In this document: one piece after another, positions 1-6,595 of the stretch
How the letters are laid out: the number at the start of each line of letters is the position of its first letter
How positions within the stretch are numbered: position 1 is the first letter of the stretch
Virus record (IMG/VR): IMGVR_UViG_3300022542_000566
Coordinates: 1 to 30,592 of that record
From: a virus
DNA length: 30,592 nucleotides
Direction: 5' to 3' (one strand)
Position numbers and translations under genes: made by a program
The notes under the pieces: model-generated
Told to the model about the DNA's origin: nothing
What the model saw: the letters and a program-made list of their open reading frames with translations, nothing else
The model's database searches: none

Positions 1-2
1 AA

Positions 3-104
3 GGCAAGAAAAAGAGATGGTGGCATGAGTTTGTTTGCTCATTATGTGGAAAAGTAAATAAAGTAGAGCCAAGAACTAAATCTAAATGTCCATGTAAAAA
101 TTAA
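3..104 (+). CDS. Partial small zinc-ribbon protein (3' end only)
   Basis: Reading frame 3 is open from the window edge to a TAA at 102-104 and encodes a 33-residue C-terminus rich in Lys/Arg. It contains a Cys-x2-Cys pair (CSLCGK) and, after about 15 residues, a Cys-x-Cys pair near the end (KCPCKN). Spaced Cys pairs of this kind suggest a zinc knuckle or ribbon that would bind nucleic acid or protein. The 5' end lies outside the window, so length and function are unknown. It lies just upstream of the SSB-like gene in the same direction and is probably part of the same early operon. Confidence 0.5.
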   Translation, partial: GKKKRWWHEFVCSLCGKVNKVEPRTKSKCPCKN

Positions 105-132
105 AACTAATTTGAATAGAAAGGATAATATT

Positions 133-396
133 ATGGCGGCAACAACACCAGAAAAAACGGTAAAGGTTGGCGGTATCCAATTAGCAATATGGAGCAACGA
201 AACGACTAAGGGAACGTTTCAGAGTATAACAATAGATAAGTCGTATAAGGATGGTGAAACTTGGAAGAAAACCAAGAGCTTGAAACCGACTGATTTAATT
301 AAAGTACAAATTGGAATTAATAAGGTTCTTGAATATCTATACTTGAAACCTGATGTAATTATACCGAAGAAAGATGATGATAATATACCGTTTTAA
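133..396 (+). CDS. Putative single-stranded DNA-binding protein
   Basis: An 87-residue protein begins at ATG 133, which has a GAAAGGA ribosome-binding site just upstream; a TTG at 112 in the same frame is less likely. The body has alternating strand-like segments (VKVGGIQLAIW, FQSITIDKSYKD, then KTKSLKPTDL) like a family of short phage/archaeal proteins with an OB- or PC4-like look. The last residues, KKDDDNIPF, match the acidic tip of bacterial SSB proteins (DDDIPF type), which recruits replication and repair partners. Position at the head of the replication cluster fits a role in coating single strands. Fold assignment is inference; the acidic tip is seen directly. Confidence 0.55.
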   Translation: MAATTPEKTVKVGGIQLAIWSNETTKGTFQSITIDKSYKDGETWKKTKSLKPTDLIKVQIGINKVLEYLYLKPDVIIPKKDDDNIPF

Positions 397-406
397 CAGG
401 TGATTT

Positions 407-649
407 ATGAAATTTAAGGTTGGACAAATAGTAGAAGTTGTGAATAATAGCAGTATGTGTGTATCAATAGATGCTACTGCTGTAGTAACAAAGGCAAACC
501 ATGATTTTATGGGCTATGACCTTATTGATGTAGCATGGAAAACAAACTCCGGTAATCAAATGAATGGCGGGTATCCTTCTTACTATTTCAAACTCAAATC
601 TGTACGTGGTGAACAATTAATGTTTGCTTTTATGCAAACGAGCGATTAG
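407..649 (+). CDS. SH3/KOW-like small protein 1 with C-terminal QLMFAF peptide
   Basis: An 80-residue protein starts with MKFKVGQIVEVV, a typical opening strand of KOW/SH3-like barrels, followed by further short beta segments. Near its end is GEQLMFAFM followed by QTSD. Five more proteins in the first 6.6 kb share this layout: a barrel-like start with a basic, hydrophobic Gly-containing motif and a C-terminal (E/Q)QLxFxF peptide. The peptide resembles the sliding-clamp-binding motif of bacteria (Q-x-x-hydrophobic-x-F), which is inference only. It lies between the SSB-like gene and the helicase-loader-like gene, so a replication-linked role is plausible. No named family is recognised. Confidence 0.6.
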   Translation: MKFKVGQIVEVVNNSSMCVSIDATAVVTKANHDFMGYDLIDVAWKTNSGNQMNGGYPSYYFKLKSVRGEQLMFAFMQTSD

Positions 650-679
650 CAAAGCTAATCTTACTATTTAGTTTTATGG

Positions 680-976
680 ATGATGACTAAAATAAATAAA
701 CCAAATTCTGATGCCGAAGTCTTTGAAATAATGAAAAAGTACTGCCAAGATAAAGGATATACTTTTAGTGACATACAGTTGGATTACATGGCTCAAAGTT
801 GTTACCTTCATTTTGAAAGCCGAGGGTGGGTAAGTATAAAATACTGGCCTGCGGTAGCTAAACGCTGGTGTCTGAATAATTTGGATAAGCAGTATAAAGA
901 TACTTATAAGGCTGAGCCACAGCCTCAAGGTAAAAGCATGAGAGAAAAAATAATGGAGCAGGAGAGCGATGGGTAA
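680..976 (+). CDS. Small protein resembling C-terminal domain of helicase loaders/replication initiators
   Basis: A 98-residue protein whose middle contains YLHFESRGWVSIKYWPAVAK, followed by RWCLNNL. This resembles the conserved tail of phage replication initiators and DnaD/DnaT-like loaders (pattern FYxYYESNGWxVGKNxMxxWKAAVRxW), a segment that binds single-stranded DNA or helicase in those families. The rest is polar and ends in a charged tail (MREKIMEQESDG). The start is uncertain: ATG 680 and 683 are adjacent and no strong ribosome-binding site is seen. Placement close to the SSB-like and DnaB-type helicase genes supports a loader role, but it is much shorter than known loaders and the assignment rests on motif resemblance. 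Confidence 0.4.
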   Translation: MMTKINKPNSDAEVFEIMKKYCQDKGYTFSDIQLDYMAQSCYLHFESRGWVSIKYWPAVAKRWCLNNLDKQYKDTYKAEPQPQGKSMREKIMEQESDG

Positions 977-1220
977 CAAAAGATATCCTGTGGGAACTAA
1001 AATTATGTATATGCCTAACGCAGACAATGTTTGTTTTACGGCACGTGGGGATATTGGCAAACAAGGGACAGTTGTCAAGGATTTGGGGTATCAAGTAAGA
1101 ATTCATTTGCCAACATCATCAAAGTCATCAAAAACATGGCGAACACTGTGGAAAAATATGGTGTTATTACCACAAAAGAATGAGCAGTTATTATTTGATT
1201 TTGCTTATGAGGAAGGCTAA
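969..1220 (+). CDS. SH3/KOW-like small protein 2 with C-terminal QLLFDF peptide
   Basis: An 83-residue protein, start overlapping the previous stop by 8 bases and preceded by GGAGAG. It opens with MGNKRYPVGTKIMYM, closely matching the paralogue at 2613 (MGDKRYPIGTKIKYK), and both share the block LPQKNEQLLF near the C-terminus, so these two are the most recent duplicates of the family. The middle (GKQGTVVKD) is a KOW-like turn and strand. It ends DFAYEEG after the peptide. Function unknown; the conserved peptide could dock a partner such as a sliding clamp. Confidence 0.6.
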   Translation: MGNKRYPVGTKIMYMPNADNVCFTARGDIGKQGTVVKDLGYQVRIHLPTSSKSSKTWRTLWKNMVLLPQKNEQLLFDFAYEEG

Positions 1221-1250
1221 TTATGGTAATCACAAGGTTTGGAGAATATA

Positions 1251-1769
1251 GTGGCTAATACAATTAGAGAAGTTCCTGGCCACAAAGGGTATTATGCTAC
1301 AATAGATGGTAGAATATGGTCTGCCCCTAAAATTGGAAGTAGCACAATGGGGATATATCTAAAGCCACGAGCCAAATCTTGTGGGCACTTGCAAATGTGC
1401 TTAATGCCAGATAAACGGAATTATTATGTGCATAGATTAATATTAGAAACATTTGTAGGTAAATGTCCTGACGGTATGGAGGCATGTCATATAAATGGTA
1501 GCCCAGCCTGTAATCATATTTATAATCTACGTTGGGACACTAAAAGTAATAACCAAAAAGACTCTATAAAATATGGAACGTACCCAGATAAAAGTGGAGA
1601 AAATAATCCATATTCCAAACTAAAAGAACAAGATGTACGAATTACTGTTTATATGTATAAGATTGGTAAATTTACTCAAAAAAAGCTTGCAGAAATATAT
1701 GGTGTAAAGCGTCAAACTATTAGTGATATAATTAATAAAAGAAATTGGAAATACATTTGGAGGAATTAA
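1251..1769 (+). CDS. HNH homing endonuclease with NUMOD4-like and C-terminal helix-turn-helix
   Basis: GTG 1251 is the likely start because GGAG lies at 1241-1244; an in-frame TTG at 1239 has no such site. The 172-residue protein begins with a NUMOD4-like segment (REVPGHKGYYATIDGRIWS), continues with an HNH_3-type core (YVHRLILETFVGKCP, then ACHINGSPACNHIYNLRW), and ends with a helix-turn-helix (KKLAEIYGVKRQTISDII) and NKRNWKYIWRN. Proteins of this class cut DNA at specific sites and spread by copying themselves into uncut genomes. It is free-standing just upstream of the tRNA synthetase gene. Its C-terminal domain recurs alone in the protein at 8451. Confidence 0.88.
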   Translation: MANTIREVPGHKGYYATIDGRIWSAPKIGSSTMGIYLKPRAKSCGHLQMCLMPDKRNYYVHRLILETFVGKCPDGMEACHINGSPACNHIYNLRWDTKSNNQKDSIKYGTYPDKSGENNPYSKLKEQDVRITVYMYKIGKFTQKKLAEIYGVKRQTISDIINKRNWKYIWRN

Positions 1770-1771
1770 TT

Positions 1772-2620
1772 ATGGTGGTAACTCGTTTCGCACCGTCTCC
1801 GACAGGCGAGCTTCATTGTGGTGGTGCAAGAACAGCACTATTTAATTGGTTGTGGGCAAAGCACAATGGTGGGAAGTTTATCCTCCGTATCGAGGATACA
1901 GACCGTAGCAGGTATAATGAGGAATCGGTAAGTAGTATAATGGAGGACTTACTGTGGCTCGGCTTAAATTGGGATGATGAAGTACCCTTCCAATCACAGC
2001 GTTTGGATATATACAACGAATTTATAAACAATCTACTTCATAAGAACATTGCATATAAGAAGTCGGACACTCTTGCGGTTTTTCTTGGTGTACCCAAAAA
2101 CCAGAAGATTGTTATACACGACACAATAGTAGGTGATGTAACTTTTGACACCAAACACATTAAGAATTTTGTCATACGGAAAAGTGACGGGTTCCCGACA
2201 TATAACTTTGCTTGTGTGATAGACGATTATCTGATGGGTGTATCCCATGTTATTCGTGGCAAAGAACACTTGAATAATTGTGCCCAACAACAAATCATCC
2301 GAAACTTATTGGGTATAGAGGGTTGCCCAGTCTATTCCCATGTATCTGTTATACTCAATATTGATGGAAGTAAAATGAGTAAGCGAAACACCAACAAAGT
2401 TAGTGTCAAAGATTACAGGGATAGTGGTATACTGCCGGAGGCTTTGTTGAATTATCTGGTTTTGTTGGGGTGGAGTATTGGGGGTGATAAAGAAATAATA
2501 AGTTTGAACGATTTGATAGGTGTTTTCTCCATTGGCAAGTTTAAGAAATCCAACAGTAAATTTGACGATAAAAAACTCCAGGCATTTAATCGTAAATATA
2601 GGAATATAGGACATGGGTGA
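1772..2620 (+). CDS. gltX: Compact glutamyl-tRNA synthetase catalytic core lacking the anticodon-binding domain
   Basis: ATG 1772 follows GGAGGA at 1759-1764. The 282-residue protein has the GluRS Rossmann core: RFAPSPTGELHCGGARTALF with a HIGH-type motif (HCGG, residues 15-18), RIEDTDRSRY (39-48), PTYNFACVIDDYLMGVSHV (142-160) and KMSKR (201-205), then LPEALLNYLVLLGWS. Full GluRS is about 470 residues. Here the CP1 insert is shortened to roughly 20 residues between residues 96 and 117, removing the usual Cys-containing region, and the chain stops just after FDDKKLQAFNRKY (264-276), where the stem-contact and anticodon-binding domains normally follow. GluQ-type enzymes also lack that domain, but they carry a different KMSKS variant. 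It should still activate glutamate with ATP; the acceptor is unknown. Confidence 0.88.
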   Translation: MVVTRFAPSPTGELHCGGARTALFNWLWAKHNGGKFILRIEDTDRSRYNEESVSSIMEDLLWLGLNWDDEVPFQSQRLDIYNEFINNLLHKNIAYKKSDTLAVFLGVPKNQKIVIHDTIVGDVTFDTKHIKNFVIRKSDGFPTYNFACVIDDYLMGVSHVIRGKEHLNNCAQQQIIRNLLGIEGCPVYSHVSVILNIDGSKMSKRNTNKVSVKDYRDSGILPEALLNYLVLLGWSIGGDKEIISLNDLIGVFSIGKFKKSNSKFDDKKLQAFNRKYRNIGHG

Positions 2621-2870
2621 TAAAAGATACCCTATTGGTACTAAAATAAAGTATAAAGGACGTAACGGTATTTTCAGTAAGCGTCTCTATGGTATGACAG
2701 GAAAAATAGTGGGTATAGTAAAAGACTTTCCTTTAATTTATCTGCCAGAAGCAAATGATATATCTGCGTACTCTACTAAAGAACGTCCAGCAACAGTACA
2801 AACAAATTGGAAAAATATTGAGATGCTGCCACAGAAAAACGAACAACTACTATTCGCTTTTATGGAATAA
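2613..2870 (+). CDS. SH3/KOW-like small protein 3 with C-terminal QLLFAF peptide
   Basis: An 85-residue protein whose start overlaps the end of the synthetase gene by 8 bases, implying translational coupling. N-terminus MGDKRYPIGTKIKYKGRNG and C-terminus LPQKNEQLLFAFME make it the closest relative of the 969 protein. The middle contains GMTGKIVGIVKDFPLIYLP, a likely pair of beta strands with a KOW-type glycine turn. It sits between the tRNA synthetase and the helicase. No catalytic residues are apparent, so it is more likely an adaptor or nucleic-acid-binding protein. Confidence 0.6.
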   Translation: MGDKRYPIGTKIKYKGRNGIFSKRLYGMTGKIVGIVKDFPLIYLPEANDISAYSTKERPATVQTNWKNIEMLPQKNEQLLFAFME

Positions 2871-2873
2871 TAT

Positions 2874-3746
2874 ATGCCATTATATAGTTTTAGGAAGGAC
2901 ATGGGCAAGATTAGGGATTCTATGGGTAAGCCTTTCGATGGTATACCTTCTGGAATAAAAGCATTAGATGATAAGATTTTGGGTTTTGGTAAGGGGGAGT
3001 TGTGCATTATAGGTGGTAGGCCAGGGTTAGGAAAATCATCATTGGCGAGGGACATACTATTACATAACAGCAAACCAGGAGTTACAAGTGATATGAGTTT
3101 GTTGTGCACGATGGAGATGCCCGCCTATGAGATATGTAATTATATGGCAGCTACATTAGCGATGGTTAGTTTTAGAGACATACAACAGGGCTGTGCTACC
3201 GAGAAGATGGTGGAAAGATTTAATGCAAAATGTGACGAGTTAACCAAGTATCAAATATACATTCAGGATGATTCATCCACCACACCAGAAACTATCCGGA
3301 ATGATTTATTAACCATCTATGAGGATTACCCTGTGTCCTGTTTAATTGTAGATTACTTGCAACTTATGTCTTTACACAAGCCTGTTGAAAGCAGGGAGCG
3401 GGAAATAGCTGAAATAGGCAGAGATTTGAAGGCAATAGCTATGGAGTTTAACATCCCAGTTATAGCCCTTTCTCAACTAAGTAGGAAAGCGGAGTTCAGA
3501 GAATCCTCCCGACCCCGTATAACAGATTTACGGGAGAGTGGGTCATTAGAACAAGATACAAGTAAAGTCATTCTAATACATAGACCAAGTTATCATTTGC
3601 AGCAGGATGACCCTAACATAGAAGATGATGGAGAGGCAGAACTTATTATTCCTAAACAACGGGGTGGCAAGAATAGCATAGTTAAGTGTGCATTTATCGG
3701 TGAGTGGACATCCTTTCGTGATTTACCAGAAGAGGAGGATTTTTAG
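2874..3746 (+). CDS. dnaB: Replicative DNA helicase, DnaB C-terminal type
   Basis: A 290-residue RecA-fold ATPase. Walker A is GGRPGLGKSS at residues 47-56, the catalytic Glu lies in TMEMPAYE (79-86), Walker B is LIVDYLQLM (157-165), and a downstream sensor region is ALSQLSRKAEFRESSRPR (198-215) followed by DLRESGSLEQDTSKVI. This is the hexameric 5'-3' helicase motor. The DnaB N-terminal primase-interaction domain is missing, as in several phage helicases where primase is separate; the primase here is encoded at 4410. It ends in an acidic tail (DLPEEEDF). Confident in family; loading mechanism is inferred from nearby genes. Confidence 0.92.
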   Translation: MPLYSFRKDMGKIRDSMGKPFDGIPSGIKALDDKILGFGKGELCIIGGRPGLGKSSLARDILLHNSKPGVTSDMSLLCTMEMPAYEICNYMAATLAMVSFRDIQQGCATEKMVERFNAKCDELTKYQIYIQDDSSTTPETIRNDLLTIYEDYPVSCLIVDYLQLMSLHKPVESREREIAEIGRDLKAIAMEFNIPVIALSQLSRKAEFRESSRPRITDLRESGSLEQDTSKVILIHRPSYHLQQDDPNIEDDGEAELIIPKQRGGKNSIVKCAFIGEWTSFRDLPEEEDF

Positions 3747-3998
3747 ATGATGTTTAGAATTGGTGATAAAGTAAAAGTAATTTACAATAGCGGCGGGTCT
3801 GATATTGTAAAACAAGCAATGAACAAAATTGGAATAGTTAAATCTATATCTTATGATTCTGAAAATCTTGAAATGGTTTATATTAAATTTGACGAGATAA
3901 TATTCGGTGGTTTAACAACCGTAGGCTTTTTCAAAAATGAGATAGAAAAAATATCCACCAAAGGCCAACAACTATTATTTTTGTTTATGATACAATGA
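3747..3998 (+). CDS. SH3/KOW-like small protein 4 with C-terminal QLLFLF peptide
   Basis: An 83-residue protein starting at ATG 3747 (or 3750) with GGAGGA at 3733-3738. It begins MMFRIGDKVKVIYN, a KOW-like first strand, has a KIGIVKSISYD turn-strand, and ends KGQQLLFLFMIQ. The stop is shared with the next gene in an ATGA overlap. It is fourth of the six paralogues that alternate with replication genes. Divergence in the middle but conservation at both ends argues that the C-terminal peptide is under selection. Confidence 0.6.
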   Translation: MMFRIGDKVKVIYNSGGSDIVKQAMNKIGIVKSISYDSENLEMVYIKFDEIIFGGLTTVGFFKNEIEKISTKGQQLLFLFMIQ

Positions 3999-4429
3999 AA
4001 AAGATAAAATGTCCAAAATGTAAGAAAATAAAGACCACAACGTGTTTTTATAAAAGTAAACGGACTAAAAGTGGTTTATATTGTTGGTGTAAAGAATGTT
4101 GTAGTATTCATAACAAAAAGAATTATAAAAAAGACAAAGAAAAAGTAATAGCTCGTCTGCTTAAAAGCAGATATGGATTAACTTTTGAACAATATAACAA
4201 AATATTAAAGCGACAGAATTATGAGTGTGCTATATGTGGTAAAACAGAGAAAGAAAATAAGCGAAGATTAGCTGTTGACCACTCACATAAAACTAATTTT
4301 ATTCGTGGGCTGCTTTGTGTTTACTGTAATAATAAACTGATGGGGTGTTTGTGTGATGATAGAAATTATACTATCGGTTTAATAACATATCTTCAAAATG
4401 CTATAAATAATGATACGGATTGGGTTTGA
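3995..4429 (+). CDS. Endonuclease VII-type HNH nuclease (resolvase family)
   Basis: A 144-residue protein with an N-terminal zinc ribbon (CPKCKK at residues 6-11, later CWCKEC) and an endonuclease VII core: RYGLTFEQYNKILKRQNYEC, then CAICGKTE, AVDHSHKTNFIRGLLC and VYCNNKLMG. The paired Cys residues bind zinc and the DH-x-HK segment is the His-Me catalytic finger. Relatives such as T4 gp49 cut branched DNA and help clear junctions before packaging; other members act as free-standing homing-like nucleases. It overlaps the preceding gene by 4 bases and precedes the primase gene. Family confident, biological substrate inferred. Confidence 0.88.
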   Translation: MKKIKCPKCKKIKTTTCFYKSKRTKSGLYCWCKECCSIHNKKNYKKDKEKVIARLLKSRYGLTFEQYNKILKRQNYECAICGKTEKENKRRLAVDHSHKTNFIRGLLCVYCNNKLMGCLCDDRNYTIGLITYLQNAINNDTDWV

Positions 4430-5315
4430 TATGCGAGACTCAGACTTCCAACGATTAAATATTGTACTTTGTGAGTATGATAAGGTATGGAGTTATTGTT
4501 GCTTTCATAAGGATACCATTAGACCTAACTTATCTATATCATTGTTAGATAAATACTACGGAAGATACAAATGTTGGGCTTGCCCAGCAGAGGGTTACTT
4601 GAGTAAAGAACAAATGGATAAATTAAATTTATCAGGCTTCATTACATACAAAAATAATAAGGATAACCTATCTACAAGATGGAGAGACTTTATTGATAAT
4701 TGCCACGATAATCTACAGAAATTCCCATTATTGAAGTTGGGATTATCAAAGGAATTAAATGTAAGCATAAAGAGTTTGGATACGTGGTTAGTTGGGTATG
4801 ATAGCCAGTCGTTTACTATTCCAATGTTTAGGGAGGATTTATCAGATTATTACCAACAAGGAGGATTCTGTGGAGCACAGCGTAGATTTCCGGATGGGGT
4901 TAAACGCTGTGTTACGGGTTCTCATTTGGGGCTTATGTACCCATACAATTGTATCGGTGATTATTACACATTTATTTGTGAGGGATTTAGTGATGGTATT
5001 TCTGTATGGGATTTGGGTCTACAGAGTATAGCACGCCCACACTGTCGACATATTGATGGAATTAAAGAGCTTTTTAATGAAGTTACGGAGGGCGTGGAAC
5101 ATATAATTATAATACCAGACAATGACACCGTAGGTCGTGATGGTGCGGAACAACTACAAGATGAATTAGAAGGATTGTGTTATGATGATTTGGAGGGTTG
5201 GGAGGAAGAATGCGATATAACTATATTTTCTTTTAATGGAGCCAAGGACATAAGGGGGTACATTAAGTTGAAAGGTAAAGAGGTTGTTAGGAGAGAGTTG
5301 TCGAGGTTAATATAA
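4410..5315 (+). CDS. DnaG-like primase with zinc finger and TOPRIM domain
   Basis: Numbering uses ATG 4410; ATG 4431, right after the previous stop, is an alternative and neither has a strong ribosome-binding site. Near the N-terminus C30-x2-H33 and C55-x2-C58 form a CHC2-type zinc finger that reads the priming site. The TOPRIM catalytic domain follows: FICEGFSDG (188-196, Glu191) and IIPDNDTVGRDGA (234-246, acidic pair Asp237/Asp239). GAKDIRGYI (277-285) matches the usual C-terminal KD motif of such primases. At 301 residues it is a compact stand-alone phage primase that would lay RNA primers for the family A polymerase, working with the helicase at 2874. Confidence 0.85.
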   Translation: MIRIGFDMRDSDFQRLNIVLCEYDKVWSYCCFHKDTIRPNLSISLLDKYYGRYKCWACPAEGYLSKEQMDKLNLSGFITYKNNKDNLSTRWRDFIDNCHDNLQKFPLLKLGLSKELNVSIKSLDTWLVGYDSQSFTIPMFREDLSDYYQQGGFCGAQRRFPDGVKRCVTGSHLGLMYPYNCIGDYYTFICEGFSDGISVWDLGLQSIARPHCRHIDGIKELFNEVTEGVEHIIIIPDNDTVGRDGAEQLQDELEGLCYDDLEGWEEECDITIFSFNGAKDIRGYIKLKGKEVVRRELSRLI

Positions 5316-5326
5316 GGGGTAGTTAT

Positions 5327-5527
5327 ATGGTTAAAAAGAAAATAATATTCAATAACCACCACATAATTTATGAAAATAAAGAGAAGCGGGTTAAAGCCGT
5401 TACTCGTAAGATAAGAAAAGGCGTTCACCAAGCAATTACTTTACTTAGGAGATTTACTTTTTTGACGAGTCAAGAAATAGATACGATAAAGACAGAATGT
5501 GACCTGAAAAGGAAATACGATGAGTGA
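5327..5527 (+). CDS. Conserved-looking small basic phage protein
   Basis: A 66-residue, Lys/Arg-rich protein with IIFNNHHIIYENKEKRVKAV, then RKIRKGVHQAITLLRRF and a helical tail ending LKRKYDE. The start at 5327 follows AAGGGGTAGTTAT. The predicted shape is a short beta segment followed by two helices, and the charge suggests nucleic-acid contact. I have a weak impression of similar short proteins beside phage primases, but no named family is recognised. It overlaps the next gene by 8 bases. Confidence 0.55.
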   Translation: MVKKKIIFNNHHIIYENKEKRVKAVTRKIRKGVHQAITLLRRFTFLTSQEIDTIKTECDLKRKYDE

Positions 5528-5738
5528 ACACAACTTCAAAAAGGGTGACAAGGTAAAACTAAGGAAACCTAAATGTTGGAGTATGGGGGATAGTGTTGGG
5601 GAAGTTGTTGGATTTGACCCCCCGTTTATACGAGTTACGTGGAAAGGTAAAGTTTATCAGGAGGATTACCCACATCTTGTACGAGAAATAGAATATGTTA
5701 TGAAAGTTGGTGAACAATTAACGTTTGGTTTTATGTGA
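5520..5738 (+). CDS. SH3/KOW-like small protein 5 with terminal QLTFGF peptide
   Basis: A 72-residue protein, start preceded by AAAAGGAAA and overlapping the previous gene. FKKGDKVKLRKP and GEVVGFDPPFIRVTWKGKVY look like successive strands of an SH3/KOW barrel. The protein stops right at the shared peptide, VGEQLTFGFM, so the motif is the free C-terminus here. Its N-terminus is almost the same as that of the 6351 protein (FKKGDKVK). No function can be assigned from sequence alone. Confidence 0.6.
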   Translation: MSEHNFKKGDKVKLRKPKCWSMGDSVGEVVGFDPPFIRVTWKGKVYQEDYPHLVREIEYVMKVGEQLTFGFM

Positions 5739-5750
5739 AAGGGGAACAGA

Positions 5751-6200
5751 ATGAGAAAGTTAGGTAAAGGTTTAGTAACATTGATTTGTATTGTAGGATT
5801 AGTTATTATGTTTGGTTGTGCTGGCTTGCAGGATATTGTTACTCCGTGCCATATTGATGAGGTTGCTGTTGATTATGCTGGTGTGGAGGCTATCAGCTAT
5901 CTTCCTTGGACAACGATATGGGATGCCAAGCGTGTAAGAGCATATATGAATTATATGCACACTCAAACACAAATTGCTTATGAGCGATTACAACAGGATG
6001 ATAGTTTAACCCACGCCTTCTTATTAAATAGTGTGGAGGTTAATTTGGCTGATGCTGTGGGGCTACAGGAACAACTGTTTGACCCCGCTGGCCCAATCGG
6101 TTTAGCTTTACCAATGATATTCGGTGGTACATTGGGTGCATTGTTTATTCCACGTAAACGAGAAAAAGATTTGGAGAAGCAGTTAAATGGCAAAAGCTAA
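5751..6200 (+). CDS. Phage lipoprotein with C-terminal membrane segment
   Basis: A 149-residue protein with a good ribosome-binding site (AAAGGGG). Residues 1-22 form a basic n-region and hydrophobic core, LVTLICIVGLVIMFGC, giving a plausible lipobox with Cys23 as the lipidated residue. Near the C-terminus GPIGLALPMIFGGTLGALFI is a second hydrophobic stretch followed by the basic tail PRKREKDLEKQL. The middle is soluble and helical. Phage lipoproteins of this size include receptor-blocking exclusion proteins and outer-membrane spanins; the location among replication genes favours an early exclusion or envelope role over lysis, but this is inference. Confidence 0.6.
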   Translation: MRKLGKGLVTLICIVGLVIMFGCAGLQDIVTPCHIDEVAVDYAGVEAISYLPWTTIWDAKRVRAYMNYMHTQTQIAYERLQQDDSLTHAFLLNSVEVNLADAVGLQEQLFDPAGPIGLALPMIFGGTLGALFIPRKREKDLEKQLNGKS

Positions 6201-6354
6201 TCCTGAATCTATGAAATGGCCCACTGATAAACCCAGGTATGATAAGAATTATCTTAGGTTGTACGGCAAGCAATGTCCTGTGTGTACTGGACGAAATGAA
6301 GTACTTGCTTGTTGGAAGTGTGGTGGTATTGGTTATGTGGAGAAAGAAAAATGA
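6187..6354 (+). CDS. Zinc-finger micro-protein (DnaJ-type CxxC pairs), 55 aa
   Basis: A 55-codon gene starts inside the end of the lipoprotein gene and ends in an ATGA overlap with the next gene. The first half is polar (MAKANPESMKWPTDKPRYDK) and the second carries CPVCTGRNEVLACWKCGGIG, two Cys-x2-Cys pairs with the CxxCxGxG feel of DnaJ zinc fingers. Such proteins in phages bind nucleic acid or host partners. The tight overlaps on both sides support that it is translated. Function unknown. Confidence 0.65.
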   Translation: MAKANPESMKWPTDKPRYDKNYLRLYGKQCPVCTGRNEVLACWKCGGIGYVEKEK

Positions 6355-6587
6355 AATTCAAAAAGGGTGACAAGGTAAAGATACTGCCATCGGCTGTAGA
6401 TATAGGTGTAAAGGAAAGTGAGGTGGGCAGAGTAGTAAAAGTGACAAATCCATTACCTTCATTTAGTGTCGGTATACTGATTAGTGATTCCAGAGGAGAG
6501 GAGTATGGATGTTGGTGTGTCAATGATTATGATATAACACCCTTCATAGAAATAGGCCAACAACTTTTATTATGGGATGATGTATAG
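6351..6587 (+). CDS. SH3/KOW-like small protein 6 with degenerate C-terminal QLLLW peptide
   Basis: Start ATG 6351 overlaps the previous stop and has GGAGAAAG at 6339-6346; an upstream in-frame non-ATG start at 6309 is unlikely. The 78-residue protein begins MKFKKGDKVKILPSAVD, includes EVGRVVKVTNPLPSFSVGIL as likely barrel strands, and ends IEIGQQLLLWDDV. The terminal peptide keeps the Gln-Gln-Leu-Leu but replaces the aromatic pattern with Leu-Trp-Asp-Asp, so this copy may have lost or changed the proposed docking function. It is the last of the six paralogues along the window. Confidence 0.58.
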   Translation: MKFKKGDKVKILPSAVDIGVKESEVGRVVKVTNPLPSFSVGILISDSRGEEYGCWCVNDYDITPFIEIGQQLLLWDDV

Positions 6588-6595
6588 GATTAGTT

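Noticed and set aside
644-660. Seven-base-pair inverted repeat with a three-base loop across the end of the 407 gene, as a possible terminator
   Set aside because: There is no T run right after the stem, and about two such 7-bp stems are expected by chance in a window of this size.
674-1106. Long minus-strand frames opposite the helicase-loader-like and second SH3-like genes
   Set aside because: They have no ribosome-binding sites, a random-looking composition, and lie fully opposite genes with good coding evidence.
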